31,763 nt of DNA from a virus, in IMG/VR virus record IMGVR_UViG_3300037584_002849, positions 1 through 31,763 of that record; one strand, 5' to 3'. The first letter of the stretch is position 1; each line of letters opens with the position of its first letter. Under the pieces are notes generated by a model. The model searched no databases and was not told the origin of the DNA. It saw nothing but the letters and a program-made list of their open reading frames with translations. This document shows positions 22,940 through 31,763 of the stretch, piece by piece. Position numbers and translations under genes: made by a program.

Positions 22940-25900
22940 TATGCTAGTGCGATTGCTCTAAGATCTTTGATGAAAGGTGGTTGTGCCTGATTTGTTCCAA
23001 CCATATCAATCTTAATTTGGAATTTAGTAAATGGTGATATATCCTCAATAGTGAATTCATAATCTTTAAATTCTTCAGAAAGAGCTGGAGTCACATTATC
23101 ATCAGGTTTTCCATTGTTATTTGACTTATTAATAATATTACCAAACTCATCAATATTATCGAAGCCAGGGAATAGTTCAAAGTCTCTATCCATACTATTT
23201 TCACTAGATCCTTCAGTAATTGTTTTGAAGAATACACGAATATCAGAACTATTTCTTCGATAAGAAGCAAACTGAACTTTAATAGTTGTTGCTGGATTTT
23301 CTAGAATTACAAGATTTGAAACATAAGATGATGCACAAGGATCGTCACCTGTTTGATTTACTCTTGAATCAGATGCAAAATTAGTGACAGGACTATTGAT
23401 TCTATTTGTAGTTAATATTGTACTAACTCTATCTAAGTCAATCACAGGTGAAACATTTGGATTATCACTTGACAATAGAACTTCAAATGTCATTGATTTA
23501 TTGCCAGGCAAATCAGATAGTTGTCTACTTTCATTTACTTTAGATGCGATCATTCGAGGTGTTTCAAAATGATTTTGATCATCAATTGTAATTGATTCAA
23601 ATCCTTGATCTACGAAGGATGTTTCAGATCCATCAATACTTGTTGCTGAAACTGTTCTAACTCTAGCTGCAACGGATGTTCCATTTGGTGTGATAGTTTG
23701 AACATTAGGTGTCAATGTTTCAAACTGAACATTTTGTGATGCAGTTACTTTTGATCCACCACCACGTTTTGTAGTTGAGAAGAAACGATTTGGTAATGAT
23801 CCACCATTTCTATCTTCACCATCAGCATCCATATTTACCTTGATATGATAGAAGTCTAAATCTTTTGAATCCACAACGGTTGCTGCTGGACTATTCATAT
23901 CATGAGTTTTATTAATTCTTCGGAGAGAAACTCCAGAGAACTCATACTTCTTAATCTCTTCACCAGATGAGTGACTTGACTTAACAGTATCATCAATACC
24001 TCTGGTTGTGATGCCAGTGATTGATCCGTTTGTAACTCCTGTGTAAGATATAATCTCATTTCCAAGAATTGCATATCCAAAGTTTGTTGTTCCAACACCT
24101 ACACCTTCAAAGGTTGCAAAGTTAGATGAGGAAACAACAGATATATCTGATGAGGAACTTGTATCATAATCAGCGGTAAGTTTTGTAGATGGAACATCTG
24201 AATCAACTCCACCAATCTTAACCAAGTTATTGAATGAATGTAATCCGTGAGCTCTATGATTAACCTTAAAGTGTAATCCATCATTAGTTTGATTCACATC
24301 AATTGATGCAATCGTAGATCCACTTCCAACTGTCTTTCCGTCAATTCCAAGAACAGTTGATCCATTATTAAATCCAAGTGTTCCAATACCTGTGACAAAT
24401 GAACCTTGAATATTATCAACAACCAAACTATTAGTCGCAGTAATTAATCCAACAGATAGAACAGCACCACTTCCATTTCCAAGACCAAGTGTTCCAATTC
24501 CTAAAGTGTCACCGACTGCATAATTACTACCACCATTTGTAAAGGTAACAACACCAACGACTCCATTTTCTACACGGACGTTACCAATAATTCCACTTCC
24601 TTCACCAGTCTGAGTTTCCATTGGAATATCAGTGTATAAGAAGTGACCACTGGCAGGAGTATATCCAGCGCCAGGATTAGTAATAGTAACATCATTTGCA
24701 CCATTGATAGTTGCAATACCAGCAGTGTTGATAAGAGTTGCAGATGCGTTTAAGTTATTAAACTGACTGATTGTAACGCCAGGCACTAATCCAGCAGTAG
24801 GAGTTGTTGATAGTGCAGTTGATAATCCAATAACTGCCTTTCTAGAAAGTGATTGAATTGAGTTTTCTGGTAAAGTAATAATTTGATCATTACCTTCAGA
24901 TAACTCTGGACTGAAGAATCTACTTACGCCTGGATTTGTATTGAAGACTGCCTTACGAATCGTAAATTTAAGATCTTCATACTGACTTGCATCCCAAGTA
25001 ACACCGTTCTGAGATTTGAATAAAGATCCTAAGTATGGTTGCTGACTAATAATAACCTGTTGTTCATCAGGTAATCCAGCAGTGGATATATCCACCTCAC
25101 CCATTCTTGATATCCAAACTGTATAATTTTCAGAAGCTGATAATAGAACTAATGCATAACGTGATTCACCTTGCAAATAAACAGGAGAATCAAACGTGAA
25201 TGTTGTTGGAGTTGATGCATCATCTGATAAATCAACCTGACTTGGATCTAAAGTTACAACACTAAAAGGTAATATCTTACTTGTAGGTAATCCAGTCTCA
25301 ACAGTTCTAATCTGTAGTGTTACAGGTAATTCTTCATCCTTTCCTCTGAAGAAGCAATCAACAGATGTAATAAAGATACCACTACTGTCATTCACAGTAA
25401 ATGATTGTGCTAATGGATCATCATCAAATTCAAAGAAGTTTCCTGTGAGAACTGTTTCAGAATCACGCTTTCTTGTGATTCTATCATTAACAATTCTTTG
25501 ATCTGATACACTCAATCTTTCAATTTGAGGAACTTTAGTACTTAAAATTTGAGCTTGAGTATTTTCTAATATACCAGAAGCTGCAAAGTTTGCTTCAGCT
25601 GATCCTGTAACAGTTCCAGATACTTTAGAATTGACGGGACTTGTAGTTAAACGAAGTGTTTTTGTACCAGTTTCAAATCTTGGATTTGCATCAATATTTG
25701 GATTTGGTATTTCATAACATGATGTTAATTGACCTATACCATCAGAAATTAATCTGACATCAGATACTGTTGCCTCTGCACCACTTGTTTGACCAATTAA
25801 CTTTAGATTTTTTGCAGCATGTCCAAAGAATGTACCTTGAACCTGAGTTGCAAGACTAAATGTATCAACATTTAAAATAGTTGATGATGTAGAATATACT

Positions 25901-28900
25901 GTTGAAATACCAACATTACTTTGATATGGATTTAATGTACTAACTTTGGTTGGTGCATTATATGGGCCTTCTTTATGATTTGGTGCAGCTAATCTAAACA
26001 CAAACTTATTGTCACTTGATTTGACAGTCTCTCCAGTTTGGAATATGCCTGAAGTCATATTAACTTCAAGGAATTTTGGTGTAGTGAAATTAGTTACATC
26101 AATGTTATCAAAATAAACATAGAAACGAGTTCTAGGTTTCATTCTATGAGTTATAACTTCAATGTTTCTCTTTCTCATGAAAGGAACAACATCACGACTT
26201 AGAACTTTACTTCCTATAACTTCGCTTGTTATCTTTGGAGTAACTTTATACTGAATACCATTTCTTGATTGTCCTTGTTTTATTTCAACATCTTCAAAGG
26301 TAGTTGTTTCTGTCAATCTTGCATTGAATATGCCAGCATCATTAGCCCGACCATTAAATCCCCTAACTGCGTTCCTAGTCGCCCTATTAAGAGCATCCCG
26401 TCCTCTTCTATTTTGTAAAAATATAGTTCCTAGATTAGTTGTATTTGTTGATGTTCTTGTACCTAAAATAGTTTCACCGCCCCAATCTGTCTGCCAAGAT
26501 CCCCAATTAACCTCACTGAATCCAGTTTGAGCATTAACTCCCAACTCTCTGACTTTTTGATCGTAAGCAGAATTATCTTCAGTAATAATTGATTCAACTA
26601 CTTTAGTATCTGTCCATGTATCAGAATCTGGATTTATTTTCATGTCTCCAGAATAATAAACAATCAGATAAGGATTAACGTTTTCAATTCTTGATGCATA
26701 AACTTGTTTTAGATAATCTTTTTCTGAATAATCTAAAGTTAAAAGTCTTCCTGTTTTCTTTACATTTTCACCATCAATATCAGTTAAGAAATTAAGGTCT
26801 AATGTTGGATTTGCAGTTGTGCCAATTCCAATAAATGATTTTGAACCAACCACTAAATCAAGACAAGTTGTGTAATGGCCAGGTCTTAAGTATCCATTTT
26901 GAGCATCAATACTTGCAGAAAAATCTGGGTGTCCGATTTGATGAGCTTCATGTTTTTTAAAGTTATCAACAAAAAATCCTGACTTGAATCGATTTAATCC
27001 ATCCGAATCTGTAATTTGTAAATTTGCAGTATCTTGTTCAAGAAGAGAAAGTGCAGTATAATATTCAACTTGTTCAAGTCTTTTCTCAAGTCTTCCAATG
27101 TCAGACATTCTAAAACGTTTATGATCCGTTCTTTTGGTTGAAATATTTTTAATATTTTTTACGAATGCAGGCAAAGATATTGATGCAACTTCTATTGCAT
27201 CACTAATTGGTTGTGGTGATTTAGGATCATCAGATGGCACACCTTGTAAATATACAAACTCACCAGTTTTATCAAGGAATAACTTATCCTTTCTAGGTAG
27301 GTAATAATCGTAACTTACAACTAAATTTTCATCTGGAACCAAAGGATCAGGAATATTATTTTCTTGTGATGCGAAACTTCTTGATCTAAAATCAAATGGC
27401 GATATTGTGGATGATACATTATATCCAGCCACTTTAGGTCGAATATCAATCAAATCGCTATTTGGAACACGATAAGTAACATCTAGAGGCACTTTCTTTT
27501 CAATACCACTAGGATAACTTGATGCAGTATAGAAATCCCCAACATCATCAGATGTCACAAAGAAGTTTTTAAATACAACTTTTAATCTATTTGTTGGTGC
27601 TTCAAAAATTCCCTTTCTTTTAATAAATGAGAAGTCATAATATGTTGATTTTATATTTGAATCTAATTCAAATTGATTTGTGATATTACGATCACCCTCT
27701 GTGGTTGCAGTTACAGAAGCAGTGATTCCTGATTTTTCTGTTTTAACTTTTTCTCCAACGTCAAAGGTATTTTGATTTAATAGAACAATTCCTAATGTTG
27801 TTACGTTTGGTTTCTCAACAACCAATCCAACTGCATTACTTGCTAATCCAGTAATCTTTTCTCCAATAATTAAGTCTGAATTATTTCCACTTGGCCCATC
27901 ATACGCAGTTAAAGTCAAAGCAGGTAGATCAGGATCTCCAGCATCATTTGATTCAATGACTGCAAGTAATTCAATTGCATCAGCAACATTCAATGATATC
28001 TTTCTATCTTGAACTCTTGTTCCAAATATACTACTTGAAGTTAAACCATCATTTAAACTATTTGTTCCAATTCCAGATGAAGATTCAACTGATCTATTAA
28101 CAATTAATACATTTGATTCATTTACTTTTTTCTGTTTAGTTACAACTTTTGATTTGAGAACAGTTGCAAACAAGTTTGCTTTTCCTGAAGCTTTGCTTAA
28201 AGCAACAAATGTAACTGTTTTCTTATCGGCAGCAATTGTTATTTGACTTGATTTGAGTGGCTCAACTGATCCGTCATCATATGATATAAAATATCTTTCT
28301 TCATCAAATGGTTGGAAGAATAAATCTGCACCAGCATTAGGTGATGTAAATTGGTTATTCGCAACTGTGATATTAGAAAACTGTTTTCTTAATTGAATTG
28401 TTGTATTAGTTACATCAAGACTTTCAAGATTGATGTGTCTAACAGGTGTGACAAGACTATTATCACCTATCTCAAAAGATGGAGAACGAAGAACAAGATC
28501 ATTTACATCAATTGAGCCTGGAATTAAACCATTAGAAACTCCACCATTACAAACACCAGTGACTGATGAAACACCAACAACATTAATTGTATCACCGTCA
28601 GTTGAAACTCCTGTAATTCTATTGAAACGAGGAACAGTTTCGCCAGGCACTGTGTAACTTACAATGTTGTTTGATGTGATAATACCAGCAAAGTTCTGTC
28701 CAGATGCAGTAATAATACCAGCATTTCCAGATGTATTACTTAATCTAAAATTACCAGATGTTAAACTACTAAGTCTAACAGTGTTATCAAGTAAAAGATC
28801 AGCTTCAAATGTTGAAACACCAACTGCACTCTTTACAGATTTAACATCATTAAATGTAAAATCATCAACTTTAGTAATGATTCTTCCGTTTTGAACTCCG

Positions 28901-30456
28901 TTAATTAATATCGATTCATCTTTTAAGAATATACCATTTACGTCTATCAAACTAATATCTGTTACGTTTGTACCAGCAGATCTAATAAATCCTGTTGCAC
29001 CACTTCTTACACCTTGAATATGAGTTCCAAGTGTTACAGAAGTAATTGCAGTTCCAACTTTGATGTTTGTAAATGTTTTAACATCAAATAAACGAGTTTC
29101 AAATTGAGTTTTTTTATTTACAAAACTTGAAGACTGTGCTTTAAAATCATAAAGTCTTGCAAGTCCAATTTCAGCACCACCACCACCTCTTCTTTTATCA
29201 AGTAATGCTACAGTAGCAGTAGTTCCGATTCCTAAACTTGGAGATCCAAAAATATTATTTACAAATAATGGATTACCTGTTGAATAAGTTACTGCTTCTT
29301 GTTCAATTGTTCTTGTGGTTCTTGGTTTTGGAACGTCAATAAAAGCAGTTGATATTCTTTCAATTTTATATCCTTTTACATATGCTACGCCAGGTGATAC
29401 TTGAACTGTTAATAAATCATCAGATGGTGTATTTCCCTGTGTTGTTTTTTGTTCTGATGTGTATATTCCCTTATTTCCAATCTGATCATTTAATGATTCT
29501 TTTATAAATGTCTCAAAAGGTTTGACATAATAATCACCAGATTCATCAAAAGTTCTTGCAGCTAAAGTATCGTTAATTAAATTATATTGAGTCTCATTTA
29601 CAAATGTCTGTAATTCACCATTCTCAACACGAGCAATCTCGATAAAATTTTGATCATTTATATCATCAAGAGATTTTTTTGTTAAACTAATATTAATCTT
29701 AAGACGATCAGCGCCAGGTGCTGCAAAGTTTGTAAATCCTGATGCATTATCATTTAACGATGGATCTTCATCAGCACTAATAAAGTTCTCTTGAACATCA
29801 AATCCAATACGGAATGATGGAGTTGAACTATATTGATTTAAAATTAAAGTTTCGTTTTGAACTTGTGCAAAAGTTCCTCTAACAAAATATACACCTTCTC
29901 CGATTGACATTGCAGATCCAATCGCAGTCGCACCAAACGCCAATGTATTTGCAAATGGTTCATTCGCAGCAATAACACTCGCACCAAAAACAATATCTTT
30001 ATTTGCAAACAAACTTTCTCCATCACTGAATGTTTCAGTGGTGAAGTCATCACCAGATTTTTCATATTTAACATAAAGAGTTAAATTCCCTCTATCAGAA
30101 TTTAACTTTGATAATATTTTCTTAATTGTCGCTGTAACACCAGATCTTGCACCTGTGATTCTTAAACCAACTAATTGATCTGTATATAAAGATACTGGAA
30201 TACCTAAAAATGCATCCTCAACTTGAACACATGTAAAGTTATTATCATAACTTAAGTTGCCAGGAATTACCTTTGAACCCTCTTTGAAAAAGTGAGTACC
30301 AAATTGTTCAATCTGATTTTGTAAAATCGATTGTAACGTGCTTAGTTCTCGTGCTTGAACTGGAGATCCAGGCTTGAAAAGAACTTTGTAAAAATTTTTA
30401 TCTTTATCAAAATCGTCAAAGTAAGGGCTGACGTTTAGATTGGTTTCCTGTGGCAT
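22939..30456 (-). CDS. Giant baseplate/structural protein, DUF4815 family (2,505 residues)
   Basis: The longest gene of the window. The N-terminus (NLNVSPYFDDFDKDKNFYKV, FKPGSPVQARELSTLQSILQ, NQIEQFGTHFFKEGS) is the DUF4815 signature of large marine-myovirus virion proteins, usually annotated as baseplate wedge components occupying the gp7/gp10 part of the T4 map. The rest is Asn/Ser/Thr/Val-rich beta structure. Repeat-like submodules recur, such as LxxGExVxxxxSGxxAxV, a GAGY/GSNY glycine module around residues 1920-1980, and a TRG-type hairpin near 2150 also found in gp15. Its final segment (PFTKFQIKIDMVGTNQAQPP) looks like a carbohydrate-binding or jelly-roll-like end. It follows gp8 by 6 bases. 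Assignment to one T4 gene is not possible from sequence alone; no frame disruption is seen over 7.5 kb. Confidence 0.82.
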   Translation of the reverse strand: MPQETNLNVSPYFDDFDKDKNFYKVLFKPGSPVQARELSTLQSILQNQIEQFGTHFFKEGSKVIPGNLSYDNNFTCVQVEDAFLGIPVSLYTDQLVGLRITGARSGVTATIKKILSKLNSDRGNLTLYVKYEKSGDDFTTETFSDGESLFANKDIVFGASVIAANEPFANTLAFGATAIGSAMSIGEGVYFVRGTFAQVQNETLILNQYSSTPSFRIGFDVQENFISADEDPSLNDNASGFTNFAAPGADRLKINISLTKKSLDDINDQNFIEIARVENGELQTFVNETQYNLINDTLAARTFDESGDYYVKPFETFIKESLNDQIGNKGIYTSEQKTTQGNTPSDDLLTVQVSPGVAYVKGYKIERISTAFIDVPKPRTTRTIEQEAVTYSTGNPLFVNNIFGSPSLGIGTTATVALLDKRRGGGGAEIGLARLYDFKAQSSSFVNKKTQFETRLFDVKTFTNIKVGTAITSVTLGTHIQGVRSGATGFIRSAGTNVTDISLIDVNGIFLKDESILINGVQNGRIITKVDDFTFNDVKSVKSAVGVSTFEADLLLDNTVRLSSLTSGNFRLSNTSGNAGIITASGQNFAGIITSNNIVSYTVPGETVPRFNRITGVSTDGDTINVVGVSSVTGVCNGGVSNGLIPGSIDVNDLVLRSPSFEIGDNSLVTPVRHINLESLDVTNTTIQLRKQFSNITVANNQFTSPNAGADLFFQPFDEERYFISYDDGSVEPLKSSQITIAADKKTVTFVALSKASGKANLFATVLKSKVVTKQKKVNESNVLIVNRSVESSSGIGTNSLNDGLTSSSIFGTRVQDRKISLNVADAIELLAVIESNDAGDPDLPALTLTAYDGPSGNNSDLIIGEKITGLASNAVGLVVEKPNVTTLGIVLLNQNTFDVGEKVKTEKSGITASVTATTEGDRNITNQFELDSNIKSTYYDFSFIKRKGIFEAPTNRLKVVFKNFFVTSDDVGDFYTASSYPSGIEKKVPLDVTYRVPNSDLIDIRPKVAGYNVSSTISPFDFRSRSFASQENNIPDPLVPDENLVVSYDYYLPRKDKLFLDKTGEFVYLQGVPSDDPKSPQPISDAIEVASISLPAFVKNIKNISTKRTDHKRFRMSDIGRLEKRLEQVEYYTALSLLEQDTANLQITDSDGLNRFKSGFFVDNFKKHEAHQIGHPDFSASIDAQNGYLRPGHYTTCLDLVVGSKSFIGIGTTANPTLDLNFLTDIDGENVKKTGRLLTLDYSEKDYLKQVYASRIENVNPYLIVYYSGDMKINPDSDTWTDTKVVESIITEDNSAYDQKVRELGVNAQTGFSEVNWGSWQTDWGGETILGTRTSTNTTNLGTIFLQNRRGRDALNRATRNAVRGFNGRANDAGIFNARLTETTTFEDVEIKQGQSRNGIQYKVTPKITSEVIGSKVLSRDVVPFMRKRNIEVITHRMKPRTRFYVYFDNIDVTNFTTPKFLEVNMTSGIFQTGETVKSSDNKFVFRLAAPNHKEGPYNAPTKVSTLNPYQSNVGISTVYSTSSTILNVDTFSLATQVQGTFFGHAAKNLKLIGQTSGAEATVSDVRLISDGIGQLTSCYEIPNPNIDANPRFETGTKTLRLTTSPVNSKVSGTVTGSAEANFAASGILENTQAQILSTKVPQIERLSVSDQRIVNDRITRKRDSETVLTGNFFEFDDDPLAQSFTVNDSSGIFITSVDCFFRGKDEELPVTLQIRTVETGLPTSKILPFSVVTLDPSQVDLSDDASTPTTFTFDSPVYLQGESRYALVLLSASENYTVWISRMGEVDISTAGLPDEQQVIISQQPYLGSLFKSQNGVTWDASQYEDLKFTIRKAVFNTNPGVSRFFSPELSEGNDQIITLPENSIQSLSRKAVIGLSTALSTTPTAGLVPGVTISQFNNLNASATLINTAGIATINGANDVTITNPGAGYTPASGHFLYTDIPMETQTGEGSGIIGNVRVENGVVGVVTFTNGGSNYAVGDTLGIGTLGLGNGSGAVLSVGLITATNSLVVDNIQGSFVTGIGTLGFNNGSTVLGIDGKTVGSGSTIASIDVNQTNDGLHFKVNHRAHGLHSFNNLVKIGGVDSDVPSTKLTADYDTSSSSDISVVSSSNFATFEGVGVGTTNFGYAILGNEIISYTGVTNGSITGITTRGIDDTVKSSHSSGEEIKKYEFSGVSLRRINKTHDMNSPAATVVDSKDLDFYHIKVNMDADGEDRNGGSLPNRFFSTTKRGGGSKVTASQNVQFETLTPNVQTITPNGTSVAARVRTVSATSIDGSETSFVDQGFESITIDDQNHFETPRMIASKVNESRQLSDLPGNKSMTFEVLLSSDNPNVSPVIDLDRVSTILTTNRINSPVTNFASDSRVNQTGDDPCASSYVSNLVILENPATTIKVQFASYRRNSSDIRVFFKTITEGSSENSMDRDFELFPGFDNIDEFGNIINKSNNNGKPDDNVTPALSEEFKDYEFTIEDISPFTKFQIKIDMVGTNQAQPPFIKDLRAIALA

Positions 30457-30462
30457 GATTCT

Positions 30463-31763
30463 TTAAAATTCCAGTACGATCTTGATGTCTTCTTTCTGTT
30501 GAGAACTGCGAGTTACGGCAGCTCTGTTATCGACGTAAATTATATCGCCGCTATATTTTTTAACTTCAGGATTAGCAACACCTTTCACAAAACTCATCCC
30601 TAAATTAAATGTCCTACTATTTATTGAGGTAGAGAGACCAGGCGATAGAGATGTTCCAAAATTAGTATCTATATTTAGATTACTTGTTCCACCAAATATC
30701 GTTGTTCCCGCTCCAGTTGCAGGGTCAGCATTAAATCTAAACAATTCAAATCCATATGTAGGTGCATTTCCATCTGTTGATATTGCAAGTCTTCGATCTT
30801 GCCAATATTTAAGAACTCCTGTTGTTGCATCATAATTAATCACTCGACCAACAGCAGTTGATCCAATACCAATTTCCTGAGTAACTTCTGAGTCAGCAGT
30901 AAATGTTGTGGTTGTTGATCCAGCACCAGTAAGTTTCAGTGCATAAACAGCACTCGCTTTTGATAAAGTTAATTTATTCTCTGATCCAAAAGCAAGAGGA
31001 TCACGACAAAGACCAACACGAGAGAACTGGTTTCCTGTGATAAAGTCTGGGTTAGAAGTATCGTTCTCTAAACGAGAGTAAATTAGAACACGGTTTGCAC
31101 CAAGTTCTCGATACACATCAGCACCATGTCCATCTTGAGGTGGAATAATAACATTAAATGCAGCATCTGTTGAACCCGATGGATTAGTCAAACCAACATC
31201 AGTTAATCCAACAGAACCAAATGTATATTCAGATCCACCGTTAGTAACCTCAACCGAGTCAATTTTACCAGCAGCATTGACAACTACAGAACATCTACCA
31301 CCACTTCCGTCTCCCTTGATAGGAACGTTGTTGTAAGTTGCAGCAGTTCCATAACCAACACCACGATTTGTAATCGTTACAATTTTTAATTGACCACTAG
31401 TCGATGCGTTATTTCTAACTGCAGCAACGCTATTACTGGTTTTCCAATCTTGAGGTAATGGTATAAAACTAGTTGAATCAAATTTGATGATGCTATTTGG
31501 ATCAATAGTAAAAAGATATTTCCAAATGTATCCGTCTCCAGATGCACCAGCAGATCTTGGTTCTAAGTCTGTGAATAATGGTTCATCAAGAGATGGTCTT
31601 CCAGATGCGTTTTCTGGGTTAGTTCCATTCTGTAGACAAACATAAACTCTAAAGTTTGAGTTCATTACATAATAATTCGTGTCATACAAATTAGTTGAAC
31701 TAGTTTGTGGTGACAGATTTGATCGAGAATAATCATCCCGATACATTTCATACGTTGTACCTG
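30463..31763 (-). CDS. 8: gp8-like baseplate wedge protein, 5' end outside window
   Basis: The frame is open to the right edge (five codons, GTTYE, precede the first Met at 31746), so at least 432 residues are present and the true start is missing. The segment RVYVCLQNGTNPENASGRPS, then EPRSAGASGDGYIWKYLFTI and IKFDSTSFIPLPQDW, is the conserved gp8 block (T4 gp8 has a comparable GDGYxWxYLYTI strand). Downstream is a glycine module (VTITNRGVGYG, VEVTNGGSEYTFG). ELGANRVLIYSRLEND and RVGLCRDPLAFGS follow. T4 gp8 is 334 residues, so this homologue is clearly extended. In T4 it is a dimeric wedge component linking to gp7 and gp10. Its position just before the giant wedge-like gene fits. Confidence 0.82.
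   Translation of the reverse strand, partial: GTTYEMYRDDYSRSNLSPQTSSTNLYDTNYYVMNSNFRVYVCLQNGTNPENASGRPSLDEPLFTDLEPRSAGASGDGYIWKYLFTIDPNSIIKFDSTSFIPLPQDWKTSNSVAAVRNNASTSGQLKIVTITNRGVGYGTAATYNNVPIKGDGSGGRCSVVVNAAGKIDSVEVTNGGSEYTFGSVGLTDVGLTNPSGSTDAAFNVIIPPQDGHGADVYRELGANRVLIYSRLENDTSNPDFITGNQFSRVGLCRDPLAFGSENKLTLSKASAVYALKLTGAGSTTTTFTADSEVTQEIGIGSTAVGRVINYDATTGVLKYWQDRRLAISTDGNAPTYGFELFRFNADPATGAGTTIFGGTSNLNIDTNFGTSLSPGLSTSINSRTFNLGMSFVKGVANPEVKKYSGDIIYVDNRAAVTRSSQQKEDIKIVLEF

Noticed and set aside
30618-30625. AATAAATA near the end of the gp8-like gene as promoter of the giant gene
   Set aside because: It fits the loose NATAAATA pattern but is about 160 bases from the ATG and inside coding sequence. 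Support is too weak to list as a feature.

Overview
The window is a contiguous block of a T4-like (Straboviridae/Kyanoviridae-type) myovirus genome: the virion-morphogenesis cluster, read entirely from the minus strand. The DNA is A+T rich. The gene set points to a marine T4-like phage, either of cyanobacteria or of SAR11/Pelagibacter-like hosts: a gp3-type tail gene directly after the major capsid gene, a giant DUF4815 baseplate protein, a prohead gene set without gp24, and basic Gly/Asn-rich and cupredoxin-like marine-phage modules. I see no tRNA, auxiliary metabolic gene or host gene that would settle the host.

In transcription order (high to low coordinate) the layout is as follows. Baseplate: a gp8-like wedge protein cut by the window edge (31763-30463), then a 2,505-residue DUF4815 protein (30456-22939). 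Two small virion proteins follow (22939-22339). Neck and tail completion: gp13, gp14 and gp15 (22329-19039). Packaging: gp16 small terminase (19031-18615) and gp17 large terminase (12233-10569). These two are separated by 6.4 kb holding a fibre-like protein with a cupredoxin-like domain, a 1,076-residue very basic modular protein, and an 83-residue protein with a T4 internal-protein-like N-terminus. Tail: a zinc-ribbon miniprotein, gp18 sheath and gp19 tube (10572-7414). Head: gp20 portal, gp67-like core protein, a beta-rich protein in the gp68 position, gp21 protease, gp22 scaffold and gp23 capsid (7351-1605). After a rho-independent terminator come a 41-residue protein, a gp3/tube-fold tail protein, UvsY, and the N-terminus of UvsW at the left edge.

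The genes are tightly packed. There are many 1-4 bp stop/start overlaps (TAATG, TGATG, ATGA), which suggests translational coupling. No stretch above 300 bases lacks a gene. T4-type late promoters (TATAAATA) lie in the short gaps before the 1,076-residue gene, gp18 (CATAAATA), gp20, gp67 and gp22, and just after gp23. Several overlap the stop codon of the preceding gene.

Together the genes encode a prohead (portal, core, scaffold, protease, capsid), its packaging motor, a contractile tail and its neck, and part of the baseplate. They also encode the start of the recombination module that feeds late replication and packaging. The least explained part is the 18618-12252 interval.
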